DNA of 64,000 nucleotides from JBBAGC01 sp964491265 (GCA_964491265.1 CAZBFP010000015.1:26999-90998), one strand, 5' to 3'; shown: positions 15,932 to 24,873, counted from the stretch's first letter. The notes: generated from the sequence alone by a model not told the origin. Made by a program: numbers and translations.

Positions 15932-16714
15932 TTAGCTTGGCATTGAAGTGAAAACTCCCCTCGGGTCAACCTCATTTCTGAGAATATCAATAACCTCTTT
16001 GGTCGGAACCGGGGTTACCGGCAGCTCACCTGCGGGCTTGAGCAGTTCAAAGCCTGATGCAAGCTGTGCAAGTTCAGGGGAAACTCCCGGATGAAGTGAC
16101 TGGATTCTCATCCTTTTTGATTCAGGGTCAAAATCATAAACACCTGCTGAAGTGATTACAGCTTTAGGTCCGCGCCCAACAAGGCCTGCTTCTTTACGGC
16201 TGTTTCCGCCTGTCAGGTGGCCTACTGATGTTATGAAATCAACATTTTTTACAAATTTTTGAGGACTCTGCAGTCCTACAAGTATAAGATTTTTTGATAG
16301 TGAGGCAAGGTCATTGTTCCCGCCCGATCCTGTAAGTCTGTTTTTATAGTTATGGAAATCTGATCCTATCATGTGAGTATTCACATTACCATACATATCA
16401 ATCTGTCCATAGCCAAGGAAAGCTTTGTCAACATAGCCATTGGCAAGCTGTCCGAATGAATAGGGCATTTCAAGAATTAGTGGAGATTTTCTCCATGTGT
16501 ATGGCCCGGCAACTGACCATGGCATATCTCCCAATATGGGGTTTTGTGCACCTGATTCATAAACCATGGTAATATTAGGAGCATGGGTCTTCTTTGCAAG
16601 TATACCCGCAACCATGGGGAGACCTGTTCCGATATATACGACTTCGCCGTCTTCAATTTGGTTTGCAAGAACATAGGCGATCATTTCTAGTGGATTGGCT
16701 GGTTTAGCAGTCAT
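15932..16714 (-). CDS. gctB: Glutaconate-type CoA-transferase, subunit B
   Basis: The 260-residue protein matches class I CoA-transferase beta subunits (GctB-like): VVYIGTGLPMVAGILAKKTHAPNI, then YESGAQN, the conserved block holding the catalytic Glu that forms the CoA thioester, and GSGGNNDLASL and GHLTGGNSR. It works with the A subunit encoded immediately upstream (18-nt gap). GctAB moves CoA between acetyl-CoA and glutaconate or related dicarboxylates; other members act on different acyl groups, so the substrate is not certain. ATG at 16714 has an SD (GGAGG); the upstream TTG is rejected. Confidence 0.85.
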   Translation of the reverse strand: MTAKPANPLEMIAYVLANQIEDGEVVYIGTGLPMVAGILAKKTHAPNITMVYESGAQNPILGDMPWSVAGPYTWRKSPLILEMPYSFGQLANGYVDKAFLGYGQIDMYGNVNTHMIGSDFHNYKNRLTGSGGNNDLASLSKNLILVGLQSPQKFVKNVDFITSVGHLTGGNSRKEAGLVGRGPKAVITSAGVYDFDPESKRMRIQSLHPGVSPELAQLASGFELLKPAGELPVTPVPTKEVIDILRNEVDPRGVFTSMPS

Positions 16715-16732
16715 TTTTTCCTCCAATATATG

Positions 16733-17851
16733 TTATTTATAATCTTTAATATCATCGAAATCAGTAGCGTTTCTTGTCCATTCTTCATAGCCGAAGTCAA
16801 CACCTTCATCTTCATTGTCATATTCTTCAGCTTTGGTAAGTCTTTTAGCATCAACCATCCATTTAGAACCGCCAAGGACTTTGTCAATGATATCATACTG
16901 ATCTTTGCACTGAACAACGAACAGGTCGTAAAATTCATCAATTGCACCCTCTTCGAAAGCCCAGTATCTCATGATTTTTTCCCAGAGTTTTCTTGGCCAG
17001 TAGTAGAGACCCGGCATTGCTCCAACAAGTGCACCGTAGGGTAATTCAACAACAGCGTCAGAATACATGAAAGGTATTACGACCCCTTTGTTGTCGTTCC
17101 TCAGTGTGTTAGGAGGTACAATTTCTTCAGCTGTAATAATTAATTTTCTTGTAGCAGCTGCAATGGCAACATCGTTTACAAGAGGTCCGTAAATTTTAGC
17201 ATTTCCGAATTTATCCGCCTGATGAACATGGATAATTGAAACATCGGGATAGAGAGCTGGAATGAAAACGCAGGGATCTTTTTCAGTTTTCATCGGGTTG
17301 TCGAGGACTTTGATGAACGGGTTGTATTTCACCAGGTCTGAGCCAAGGAGCTGTTTGGAATAAACACCTGGCAGGCCAAGCTGTGCAGCTTTAAAACCGA
17401 GAGCCATAGATCCATGACCCCACTCAGCTAATATCTTGGTTTTCCCGGCTTTTACCGCCCTTGACATGTTTCTGTCTGTTCCTCTCATCTCTGCTCCGCA
17501 ATAGGACCAGTGAGTATGAGTAACAGTGCCGAAAGGGATCAGGTAACTCTGGTTTGTTGCAGGTGAACCGATACTTGTGAGGCCTTTAATCCCCTGGCGT
17601 AATATCTCAAAGTAGGCAATTATCGGTGTTCGAACATAACTGAAACCGGTATCAGTCAGTATGTCACCATCTTTGACATATTCTGCGATTGCTTCTTTGA
17701 GAGAAATCCTTTTGTCGATAGCCGCATGGTTTTTCTTCTCATGCGCCTCTCTTGCTGAGTCGTAATCGATCAGGCGATCAAGACGAGGTATGTCTTTCTC
17801 GTCAAGCCTGAGATTAGCGAGAACCTCTTTGTTGTAGTTGAATTTTCCCAT
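16733..17851 (-). CDS. gctA: Glutaconate-type CoA-transferase, subunit A
   Basis: The 372-residue protein resembles GctA: SLKEAIAEYVKDGDILTDTGFSYVRTPIIAYFEI, then AEWGHGSMALGFKAAQLGLPGVYS, and a C-terminal region with DVSIIHVHQADKFGNAKIYGP, the conserved CoA-transferase block. It is longer than the ~320-residue Acidaminococcus subunit because of an N-terminal ~50-residue extension and an acidic tail. ATG 17851 follows the SD AAGGAGGA. gctA-gctB form an operon of two. Upstream on the same strand lie two terminator-like hairpins and a structured region (17903-18240), so expression may be controlled in the leader. Confidence 0.85.
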   Translation of the reverse strand: MGKFNYNKEVLANLRLDEKDIPRLDRLIDYDSAREAHEKKNHAAIDKRISLKEAIAEYVKDGDILTDTGFSYVRTPIIAYFEILRQGIKGLTSIGSPATNQSYLIPFGTVTHTHWSYCGAEMRGTDRNMSRAVKAGKTKILAEWGHGSMALGFKAAQLGLPGVYSKQLLGSDLVKYNPFIKVLDNPMKTEKDPCVFIPALYPDVSIIHVHQADKFGNAKIYGPLVNDVAIAAATRKLIITAEEIVPPNTLRNDNKGVVIPFMYSDAVVELPYGALVGAMPGLYYWPRKLWEKIMRYWAFEEGAIDEFYDLFVVQCKDQYDIIDKVLGGSKWMVDAKRLTKAEEYDNEDEGVDFGYEEWTRNATDFDDIKDYK

Positions 17852-17902
17852 TACTTCCTCCTTCAAATGGTTGTGGTAAACAGGTTTATATAGTTTTAAT
17901 TG

Positions 17903-17926
17903 AAAAAATCCGGCAATCCGACCGGA
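17903..17926 (-). terminator. Candidate attenuator hairpin in the gctAB leader
   Basis: On the minus strand a 5-bp stem TCCGG/CCGGA (17922-17926 with 17909-17913) with an 8-nt loop is followed by six Ts (17908-17903). It lies ~50 nt upstream of the gctA start. The short stem makes it weak alone. Confidence 0.4.
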
Positions 17927-18063
17927 CGTTTTTATGTGTACATAAGCATAGTTTTTAAGTAAATAATTTTTTTTATTTATTTTGGCATAAATTGTTTTTT
18001 TTTGTGTTTATTCAGTTCTTAGCAGTAAAAATTGAAGGAATTATTAGATATGGATAAAAAAAA

Positions 18064-18102
18064 ACTCATATTTCAGTATGATCAACATTCTGAAATATGA
18101 GT
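18064..18102 (-). terminator. Terminator-like hairpin with T-run, minus strand
   Basis: A perfect 13-bp inverted repeat (ACTCATATTTCAG at 18064-18076 and its complement at 18090-18102) with a 13-nt loop is followed on the minus strand by a run of nine Ts. It could end murI transcripts or a short RNA from 18120-18240. Confidence 0.6.
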
Positions 18103-18119
18103 CAGTAAAGTAATTGTGT

Positions 18120-18240
18120 AAAGGAGTTCGAATGATCCGGTAAAATCCTATGGATTCTATGCCGGATCTTCAGTTTTCAGGTTAGTTGTCAGGTTTGCGA
18201 ACCTCTCTGCGCATATGCCTGCAAAAAACTGAGGGGGATT
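18120..18240 (-). ncRNA. Candidate structured RNA (leader or small RNA) upstream of gctAB
   Basis: No ORF, but dense nested complementarity. Domain 1: GATCCGG (18134-18140) with CCGGATC (18162-18168), enclosing AATCC/GGATT with a 3-nt loop. Domain 2: CAGTTTT (18171-18177) with AAAACTG (18225-18231), enclosing AGGTT-TGCG-AACCT (18191-18204) and the palindrome GCATATGC (18211-18218). The T-tailed hairpin at 18064-18102 lies just downstream on the minus strand, which suggests that orientation. I recognise no known riboswitch or 6S/SRP/tmRNA signature. Confidence 0.4.
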
Positions 18241-18347
18241 TTAATTACATCCAGAATTATTACCGTATAATATCTGAAGTGTCACTATGATTTTTTATGA
18301 GAGGAGAAACTGCATATATATTTGAAATGGCAAGATTCACCATTTCC

Positions 18348-18437
18348 ATTACGCTTTATACAATTGCAGACCATTGATAACAAAAAATCCCACCTGCTGA
18401 AGCTAATACTGATTGGAATTTTTTGCAATAGCGTAAT
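18348..18437. repeat. Nested inverted repeat between murI and the structured region
   Basis: ATTACGC (18348-18354) pairs with GCGTAAT (18431-18437), and ATTGCA (18363-18368) with TGCAAT (18424-18429), closing a ~55-nt loop. Only one copy was noticed. A second perfect 12-bp inverted repeat (TAAATTATAGTA, 18463-18474, with 18483-18494) lies between it and the murI stop. Confidence 0.5.
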
Positions 18438-18544
18438 TTTTTTTTTAAATTAGAGTTATTGTTAAATTATAGTAGTATTTATTACTATAATTTATATGCA
18501 GAGATTGGCGAATTATATTTTACTCCGCTCAGATTATCTGATGT

Positions 18545-19318
18545 TCAAGTCTCCCCATTGAGCCTTTTGAGATAATCGATAAACCGGTTGCTGCCGTTCA
18601 ATTTTTTCCCTGATGAATAAAATTCTATTGAGCCGCGAATTTTATTATTACCTTCTGCATGAGGTTTGTTTAGAATGTACTGGAGTCTTTTCACTGTACC
18701 TGAATTACCGTCAATGATAGAGGTTCCTGCCGGGAAAATCTGTTTAAAGTAATCTTTATAGAATGGGAAGTGTGTACACCCCAGAACCAGGGTACTGCAA
18801 TTTTCAAGGTTCTGGCTGCTGAACTGATCTTTCAGGTAGGGTATTATTATATCTTTATCAAAAATATCATTTTCACAGAATTCAACAAGGCGTGATAATG
18901 GTATTGAGTCTACAATATGATCCTTGTCCAGTTTCGAAACAAGATCTTTGAAACGCTCCTCTTTAAGGGTAAGGGGGGTTGCTGCTACAAAGATTCTTTT
19001 TTCTCTGCCATTCAATTCAACCGCTGGTTTTACAGCTGGTTCCATCCCTATTATGGGGAAATCATATTTTTCACGCAGATCTTTTATGGCAATGCTTGTG
19101 GCAGTATTACAGGCTATTACAAGTGCTTTAATCCCCATTCGGGAAATCTCATTAGCTGCTTGAAAAATCAGCTCCCGTACCGAATCCCTGGTTTTTATAC
19201 CGTATGGAGCGTTTTCAGTGTCAGCATAATATATATAATTTTCATCAGGCATCTGCTGTAAAGCCTCATTAAGAACAGTGAGCCCCCCCACACCTGAATC
19301 GAAAAAAGCGATCTTCAT
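18545..19318 (-). CDS. murI: Glutamate racemase
   Basis: Converts L-glutamate to D-glutamate for peptidoglycan. The 257-residue protein has FDSGVGGLTV at 6-15, the catalytic Cys70 in ACNTATS and the second catalytic Cys181 in LGCTHFP; 257 residues is normal. The gene is monocistronic, flanked by an R1 repeat upstream (19358-19479) and a non-coding region downstream. It joins asd, glmS and the dcw cluster as precursor supply for the wall. Confidence 0.96.
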   Translation of the reverse strand: MKIAFFDSGVGGLTVLNEALQQMPDENYIYYADTENAPYGIKTRDSVRELIFQAANEISRMGIKALVIACNTATSIAIKDLREKYDFPIIGMEPAVKPAVELNGREKRIFVAATPLTLKEERFKDLVSKLDKDHIVDSIPLSRLVEFCENDIFDKDIIIPYLKDQFSSQNLENCSTLVLGCTHFPFYKDYFKQIFPAGTSIIDGNSGTVKRLQYILNKPHAEGNNKIRGSIEFYSSGKKLNGSNRFIDYLKRLNGET

Positions 19319-19357
19319 ATCTGTAATTTCCCTTCAATAAAATGTTATAATAAATAT

Positions 19358-19479
19358 CAGTATTAATTCCCTGAATGTAATTTCAAATATAATGTTCTAA
19401 TATCCCCGCCGCGAAGGCGGCAGGGATATTAGAAAAATAGCGATAATACACTGAAGTATATATTCAGGAACAATTATTA
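19358..19479 (-). repeat. R1-d, reverse-oriented palindromic repeat
   Basis: Begins CAGTATTAATTCCCTGAA, core left arm AATATCCCCGCCGC and right arm GGCAGGGATATT, then ATATATTCAGGAACAATTATTA at its far end. It lies ~40 bp upstream of murI. Confidence 0.8.
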
Positions 19480-19557
19480 ATAAATATACTCCATCTAAAG
19501 GGGGTTATTTTTAAAGCAAATTTTTTTTATATCAGTTAAATGCTTTGATGATTATTT

Positions 19558-19923
19558 TTAAGAAGTCTGCATGAGCCACTGCAGTGCATCTTCAAAAGAG
19601 AAGAAGAGCCTGGAATCAATACCCTTATTCCCTGCCACAAGACCTACAAACCCGTCAGCCCTTTCAACCTCATTATCCAGGTAAGCCCATTTTATAGTAT
19701 GGATATTTTCTACTGATCTAATCTCTGCAAGTTCATATTTTTCCAGAAGTGTGAGGGAGCCTGTGCTCTTTCTTACATCAATGAGGACTTTTCTAATATT
19801 ATGATTCCGGCATTCGATCGCAAGTTTTCTGATAAGCTCTTTAAAAAGCTTGAGGGATTGTCTGCAATTAATTTCGAGAAGAATATAGTTTTCTTCCACT
19901 TTTATTTCATAATTATTTTTCAT
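19558..19923 (-). CDS. Small STAS/SpoIIAA-like protein of unknown role
   Basis: The 121-residue protein has an alternating strand/helix pattern: YEIKVEENYILLEINC, a helix to IECRNHNIRKVLIDVRKSTGSLTLLEKYELAEI, and a C-terminal FFSFEDALQWL. This resembles the SpoIIAA-like/STAS family found in environmental bacteria, in which KVLIDVR is the central strand. No phosphorylatable Ser in the classic anti-anti-sigma position is evident, so partner switching is doubtful. No neighbour gives a function. Confidence 0.6.
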   Translation of the reverse strand: MKNNYEIKVEENYILLEINCRQSLKLFKELIRKLAIECRNHNIRKVLIDVRKSTGSLTLLEKYELAEIRSVENIHTIKWAYLDNEVERADGFVGLVAGNKGIDSRLFFSFEDALQWLMQTS

Positions 19924-20102
19924 GTAGAATGCTCACCATTTACTATTGTATCTTTAAATAAAAATCATGATTACAGGAGTTGTGTTGAAATTAAAACCTT
20001 GCAGCATTGTTTTAAAAAGATTTTTACCTGTATCTCTTAAATAGATAATAAGCAGAATAGAATAATAATCCAGAATTATTTCATAATTAATGTAAATTTT
20101 TT

Positions 20103-20219
20103 CAGTAATTATTCCTGAAGATATCTTCTAGTGCAATAATGCTGTTCCCGATATCCCCGCCGTTTTCGGCGGGGATATTGGAGCATTTTATTTCAAAAAA
20201 AGTTTAGGAATTAACACTG
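20103..20219 (+). repeat. R1-e, palindromic repeat with perfect core stem
   Basis: Begins CAGTAATTATTCCTGAAG and ends AGGAATTAACACTG. The core ATATCCCCGCC pairs perfectly with GGCGGGGATAT around CGTTTTC. It lies in the gap between the uup stop and the STAS-like gene. Confidence 0.88.
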
Positions 20220-20234
20220 AAATTTTTTAAATGT

Positions 20235-22034
20235 TTAAATATTTTCAAAGACGGAAAGTTCATCCCATCTTGCATAGAGAATTTCTATCTCCCCCTCCAG
20301 ATCCTCAAGTTTTTTTCTGGTTTCCGCTACATCTGTCCCCTTTTTCTGATAAAATTCCGGGTCAGCCATTGCGGTATATATCTCTTTTACCATTGATTCT
20401 TTTTTCTCAATAACAGCAGGGAGTGATTCAAGTTCTTTTGCTTCATTGAATGTGAGCTTTGTTTTTTCCGCAGGTTTTTTCTCTCTTGATCTTTTTTTAT
20501 TTTTTTCATTATCCGGCTTAGATGTTTTTCTCTGGACCAGCCAGTCGTCATAACCTCCTGCATACTCTTTGACTATACCCGGTTCTTCGAAGACTATTGT
20601 TCCTGCTACAACATTGTTGAGAAAAGATCTGTCGTGGCTTACCAGTAAAATTGTTCCTTCATAGTCAATAAGTATATCTTCAAGAAGTTCAATTGTCTCG
20701 ATATCGAGATCGTTTGTAGGTTCATCAAGCACCAGAAGGTTCGCAGGCCTGGCAAAAAGCTTTGCCAGGAGAAGGCGGTTCTTTTCACCACCGGAAAGGA
20801 GTTTTACTTTTATGTCTACCCTGTCAGGGGGGAAGAGAAAATCCTGAAGGTACCCGATAACATGTTTATTCTTCCCGTTAAAGCTGATTATCTCATTGCC
20901 GTCTGTTACATTCTCTTTAACAGATTTTTCTTCATCAAGTATGTTCCTCATCTGGTCAAAGTAGGCTGTTTCAATCCGTGCCCCTGACCGGACTCTCCCC
21001 GTGTCGGGTGTAATCTCACCCAGTAGTATTTTAAGAAGGGTGGTTTTGCCGCATCCGTTAGGTCCGATTATTCCCAGGCGGTCACCCCTCACAATTCTTG
21101 TTGAAAAGTTTTCTACTATTTTTGTATCATCATAGCTGAAAGATACCCCCTCAGCTTCAAATACCATCTTCCCGGAGGCTTCCGATTTCTGGATATCCAT
21201 TCTGACAGTTCCTGAAACTTCTCTGCGCATCGCTCTCTCTTCACGCATCTTTTTAAGAGCTCGCACCCGCCCCTCATTCCTTGTTCTTCGTGCTTTTATC
21301 CCTTTTCTTATCCACTCCTCCTCCTTTGCAAGTTTTTTGTCAAAGAGGCTGTTCTGTATCTCTTCAGATTCAAGCCAGGCTTCTTTCCTGCTCAGGAAGG
21401 TGCTGTAGTCGCATTTCCAGTCGAAAATTTTTCCCCTATCAAGTTCAATAATCCTCTTTGCTATTTTCTGCATAAAGGTTCTGTCGTGTGTAACAAAAAA
21501 AACTGTGCCGCTGTATCGAATGAGAAAATCTTCCAGCCAGATTATAAAGTCCAGATCCAGATGGTTTGTCGGTTCATCCAGAAGGAGAATGTCAGGCTCG
21601 GCCACTATTGCCCTCCCTAGAAGTGTCCTCCTTTTCATCCCTGCAGAAAGATTGTTGAATATCTGGTCCCTGTCAAGATTCAGTATGGATAGGGTTTTTT
21701 CAATCTGCTGCAGGCTCTTCTGCTCTTCAAAGCTGTCATGATGCCCTTTGCAGTGCATGGTTGTCCCCTCTGAAATTACATCATAGATTGTCCCGGGGAG
21801 ATTCTGCGGAACCTCCTGTGTAAGGAGTGATGTTTTCAGGGTATTCTCCCGTATCAATTCACCGGAGTCAGCTTCTATATCACCATGAATAAGTTTCATA
21901 AGTGTTGTTTTCCCTGTACCGTTACGCCCAAGAAGTGTTATTTTTTCACCTTTGTGAATCTGAAGTGTTATTTTGTCAAAAATCGGTTCGCTTCCAAAAC
22001 TTAGAGTTATTTCCTGAAAATTCAGCAGTGCCAT
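20235..22034 (-). CDS. uup: ABC-F family ATPase, Uup type
   Basis: The 599-residue soluble protein has two ABC domains: Walker A GRNGTGKT (~36-43), signature LSAGMKRR and Walker B ILLLDEPTNHLD in the first; GPNGCGKT (~335-342), LSGGEKNRLLLAKLF and LLVLDEPTNDLD in the second. A charged linker lies between them, and a C-terminal Lys-rich coiled coil (~510-599) is typical of Uup, which binds branched DNA or ribosomes and limits transposon precise excision. There are no membrane segments, so it is not a transporter. It overlaps the sulfatase stop by 1 nt (TAATG) and is cotranscribed with it. Confidence 0.9.
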   Translation of the reverse strand: MALLNFQEITLSFGSEPIFDKITLQIHKGEKITLLGRNGTGKTTLMKLIHGDIEADSGELIRENTLKTSLLTQEVPQNLPGTIYDVISEGTTMHCKGHHDSFEEQKSLQQIEKTLSILNLDRDQIFNNLSAGMKRRTLLGRAIVAEPDILLLDEPTNHLDLDFIIWLEDFLIRYSGTVFFVTHDRTFMQKIAKRIIELDRGKIFDWKCDYSTFLSRKEAWLESEEIQNSLFDKKLAKEEEWIRKGIKARRTRNEGRVRALKKMREERAMRREVSGTVRMDIQKSEASGKMVFEAEGVSFSYDDTKIVENFSTRIVRGDRLGIIGPNGCGKTTLLKILLGEITPDTGRVRSGARIETAYFDQMRNILDEEKSVKENVTDGNEIISFNGKNKHVIGYLQDFLFPPDRVDIKVKLLSGGEKNRLLLAKLFARPANLLVLDEPTNDLDIETIELLEDILIDYEGTILLVSHDRSFLNNVVAGTIVFEEPGIVKEYAGGYDDWLVQRKTSKPDNEKNKKRSREKKPAEKTKLTFNEAKELESLPAVIEKKESMVKEIYTAMADPEFYQKKGTDVAETRKKLEDLEGEIEILYARWDELSVFENI

Positions 22035-24025
22035 TAATTATCTTTTCCTTTGATCGATTTACTGTCATCTGAAAGCATTTCTCTGTAAAAATTTATTTGA
22101 TATTCCCTTGCGTTTAAAATATAGTTCCTGAATTTTTCTGTCAAATCGGGGTGTTTGTCCTTAATATTTTTTATTTCTCCGGGATCTGTTTCCAGGTTGT
22201 ATAGTTCTTCAAGTCCATTGTCCATTCTTCTTATGTACTTCCATTTCCCGTCCCTTATTCCGCAGTAATCATCTTTCCAGAATGTGTGGAGAAAAGCAAG
22301 CTGCTCCTTGTGAGATGAAAGGATCGACTTCCCTTCATGTTTTTTATCTTTTTGGATTCCCAGTATATCCTGCATAGTAACTGGAATATCAATATGACTT
22401 GAGATTCCGTCATAAACAAGAGGTTCCGGAAAAAATTCTTTGCTGTATATCATGAAGGGGACATGAACATTCACATCATAAAGGAAGAAGGGGTGGTTAT
22501 AGTTCTGAGGCTGCTGGTAAAAAGCTTCACCATGATCCGCTACAAGGAAAAGGATTGTATTTTCCATGAGTCCCTCCTTTTCAAGGGTGTCTATAAGTTC
22601 ACCCAGACAGTAGTCCGCGTAGTGGAGCGAGTTGAGGTAATTTAGCCAGTTCCTTTCTTTGTAATCGATCCCCCTCGGTACAGGTCCGGTAATCTGCTTA
22701 AATCTATCAGGAATGGCATAGGGGTGATGGGGGTTAACTGGCATATATTTTATGAAAAAGGGTTTGTTTCTCCTGTTCTTTAAAAATTCAATTGATGGGG
22801 CGGTCATTGCCCTTTCATCTACACCCCATCCCACTTTATAATTATATGGCGGGATCTCTTCAAGCTCAGGGAGGTCAATAATTCTGTCTATCCCCCTGTA
22901 GCTTAAAAATCGCCTCTGCCCCGCGTACCTGAGATCCCCTGTGTGGACCACAGATGTGGTGTAGCCATTCTTCTTTAGAATTTCTGTTATGGAGTTGAGC
23001 TTAATTGATGAGTATTTCTGAACTACCAGATCTTTAGAGCGATGGCTGTATGCAGATGTAAAAACTGAAAGCATGGCATTTGCTGAAAGGGGGAAATTGG
23101 CATAATGGTTTTTTGCAAAGAGAGCGTTCTTTTTTAGTCTGTGCCAGTTAGGGAGAACTTTTCCCCCATTTATCTCCAGGTCAAAATATGCCATGGGTGT
23201 TGACTCAAAAAAGTAGAGTATTATGTTGTAATCTTTCCCTCTGGGAATATTGTTTATCCTTCTGTGGAGACGAGGGTTTATAAGAGATTCCGTATTGAGT
23301 CCGAATTTAAAATCACCCTCAGGTAATGCTTCAGCTAATTCCTCCCTGTCTCTGCTTATAAAAAGATTGTATATGGGATTACCGCTTACTTCTTTAATTA
23401 GAATATTATCACTCCGGCTGCTTCCCTGGTTTGTGCAGGAGTCGGGGATTGCTGCAAGTCCGGCCAGTATGAGGATCAGGGAAATGTGAGACAAAAGAAA
23501 AGCAGGTGCGGTTCCCGGTTTTCTCTTTTTTAACCTCTCAAGTAATTCCGGAAATTTCATTATAACTGGAATAATAAGCACTATCCCTGCAATTGCTTTT
23601 ATGTATAGACTCAGAGGGGTTTCAGCAATGGCTGATCCGATTAATTCAGCAAGACCTGTTGTGATTTCGCTGGCCCAGAATTTTCTGGAAAAAGCGGTTT
23701 CGTATATACGGAAAAAATTTGCAGCTTTAATAAGAAAGAGGTGAATCGATGATAAAATAATAATAGTAACAACGGAGACCGCTTTATTGCATTTTCTCCC
23801 TGCATTAGAAAGAAGGTATAGAATTATCAATACAGAAAATATAATAACAGCATCAGCGAATGCAGCACTGCTCAAATATCCCCGGAAGCTTATATCAGTG
23901 AATTGCGGATATATCCCTTTTATCAGAAAGTAAATTTCCACTCTATATAAAAGGAGTGAGAGGAGAAATATGGAGGATGAAGCAATATATAAGCCTGGTA
24001 CAGAAATTATTTTTTTATTTATCAT
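22034..24025 (-). CDS. Membrane-bound sulfatase / LTA-synthase-like phosphotransferase
   Basis: The 663-residue protein has about five N-terminal membrane segments (~1-200), then a large extracytoplasmic alkaline-phosphatase-superfamily domain. Visible motifs are ILYFFEST (metal-binding Glu), NFPLSANAMLS (probable catalytic Ser/Thr position), VVHTGD, FFIKYMPVNPHHPY and FLVADHGEAF (metal-binding Asp-His). The architecture matches LtaS/OpgB/EptA-like enzymes that transfer phospho-head groups to envelope glycans or lipids, or true sulfatases. The CxPxR formylglycine motif is not seen, which favours the phosphotransferase type. The substrate is unknown. It is translationally coupled to uup. Confidence 0.8.
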   Translation of the reverse strand: MINKKIISVPGLYIASSSIFLLSLLLYRVEIYFLIKGIYPQFTDISFRGYLSSAAFADAVIIFSVLIILYLLSNAGRKCNKAVSVVTIIILSSIHLFLIKAANFFRIYETAFSRKFWASEITTGLAELIGSAIAETPLSLYIKAIAGIVLIIPVIMKFPELLERLKKRKPGTAPAFLLSHISLILILAGLAAIPDSCTNQGSSRSDNILIKEVSGNPIYNLFISRDREELAEALPEGDFKFGLNTESLINPRLHRRINNIPRGKDYNIILYFFESTPMAYFDLEINGGKVLPNWHRLKKNALFAKNHYANFPLSANAMLSVFTSAYSHRSKDLVVQKYSSIKLNSITEILKKNGYTTSVVHTGDLRYAGQRRFLSYRGIDRIIDLPELEEIPPYNYKVGWGVDERAMTAPSIEFLKNRRNKPFFIKYMPVNPHHPYAIPDRFKQITGPVPRGIDYKERNWLNYLNSLHYADYCLGELIDTLEKEGLMENTILFLVADHGEAFYQQPQNYNHPFFLYDVNVHVPFMIYSKEFFPEPLVYDGISSHIDIPVTMQDILGIQKDKKHEGKSILSSHKEQLAFLHTFWKDDYCGIRDGKWKYIRRMDNGLEELYNLETDPGEIKNIKDKHPDLTEKFRNYILNAREYQINFYREMLSDDSKSIKGKDN

Positions 24026-24177
24026 TTCCAGTCAGTGTTCCTGTAGAAATTTTCCGGGGATCGGGTGATAACCCCCTTCAGGTCAGAAGACAGAATGTTG
24101 AATAATTTTGCAATTTTTATTTTTCGCAATTCATCCTTGAATTGAGTTACTGAACCTTATATCCTGATAAAAAATAC

Positions 24178-24208
24178 TTGATATTTACCTTAAGGGAAAT
24201 ATTTTATA
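24178..24208 (+). promoter_or_regulatory. Promoter with palindromic operator for the PIN toxin-antitoxin genes
   Basis: TTGATA (24178-24183) and a -10-like TTTATA (24203-24208) bracket a 22-bp palindrome, ATATTTACCTTAAGGGAAAT plus AT (24181-24202), with one mismatched pair. The position between -35 and -10 fits autorepression by the antitoxin or the complex. Confidence 0.5.
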
Positions 24209-24223
24209 GATAGAGGTATATTT

Positions 24224-24424
24224 ATGCAGGAAATAAAAAATATTGATTATCAGCAGGAGCTTCTAAAAATTATTCCGCCAAATATCACAGCTGATGATAT
24301 CAGGGTTATCAAGAAATTTCTTGTCAGCTATTTTGCAGGCAAAGCTTCTGATGAAATGGATAAATTCTGGGATGAACAGGGTATTACATCCGCAGAAGAG
24401 ATGAGTAAATATCTGAATGACTGA
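24224..24424 (+). CDS. Putative antitoxin of a PIN toxin-antitoxin module
   Basis: A 66-residue acidic protein with a predicted helix-rich fold (IPPNITADDIRVIKKFLVSYFAGKASDEMDKFWDEQGIT). The SD-like GAGG lies upstream of the ATG. It overlaps the PIN-domain toxin gene by 8 nt, the usual arrangement for such pairs. I do not recognise a specific antitoxin family (no clear AbrB, RHH or Phd signature), so the assignment rests on size and position. Confidence 0.65.
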   Translation: MQEIKNIDYQQELLKIIPPNITADDIRVIKKFLVSYFAGKASDEMDKFWDEQGITSAEEMSKYLND

Positions 24425-24836
24425 GCAGCGTAAATTACGGGTAATTCTTGATACGAATGTCCTGATTGTTTCCATCTCAAAAAAATCTGAGTATCACTGG
24501 ATTTTTGAAAAGCTTGTTTATGAGGAATATGATTTATTTATTTCAAATGAAATTTTATCTGAGTACGAGGAAATTTTAAGCACAAAGACAAATCAGGTTA
24601 TTAAAAATAGTATTATAGATTTACTGTTAATTGCAGACAACGTTCATAAAACAATGACATATTTTAACTGGAATCTTATCAGCGGCGATAAGGATGATAA
24701 TAAATTCGTTGATTGTGCTATTGCTGTAAATGCTGACTGTATCGTCACAAATGATAAACATTTTGATGTTTTGAAAAACATTCAATTTCCGAAAATAAAC
24801 GTTTTAAATCCTGAAGAATTTTATAAGCTTTTCTGA
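24417..24836 (+). CDS. PIN-domain ribonuclease toxin (TIGR00305 type)
   Basis: The 139-residue protein is one PIN domain: VILDTNVLI with acidic Asp12 near the N-terminus, SNEILSEYEEIL with acidic residues, and DKDDNKFVDCAIAVNADCIVTNDKHF carrying the remaining catalytic acids. PIN toxins are Mg-dependent endoribonucleases that cleave tRNA or rRNA. TNDKHF and the C-terminal INVLNPEEFYKLF are typical of the TIGR00305 family. It is coupled to the antitoxin through an 8-nt overlap. Confidence 0.88.
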   Translation: MTEQRKLRVILDTNVLIVSISKKSEYHWIFEKLVYEEYDLFISNEILSEYEEILSTKTNQVIKNSIIDLLLIADNVHKTMTYFNWNLISGDKDDNKFVDCAIAVNADCIVTNDKHFDVLKNIQFPKINVLNPEEFYKLF

Positions 24837-24873
24837 ATTAGCAATCTATTAAAAAGTAAGTATCTTTATTTTT

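Noticed and set aside
17980..18000. Sigma-54 site (TTGGCATAAATTGTT)
   Set aside because: Spacing between GG and the second element does not fit the strict -24/-12 geometry, and no gene follows on the plus strand.
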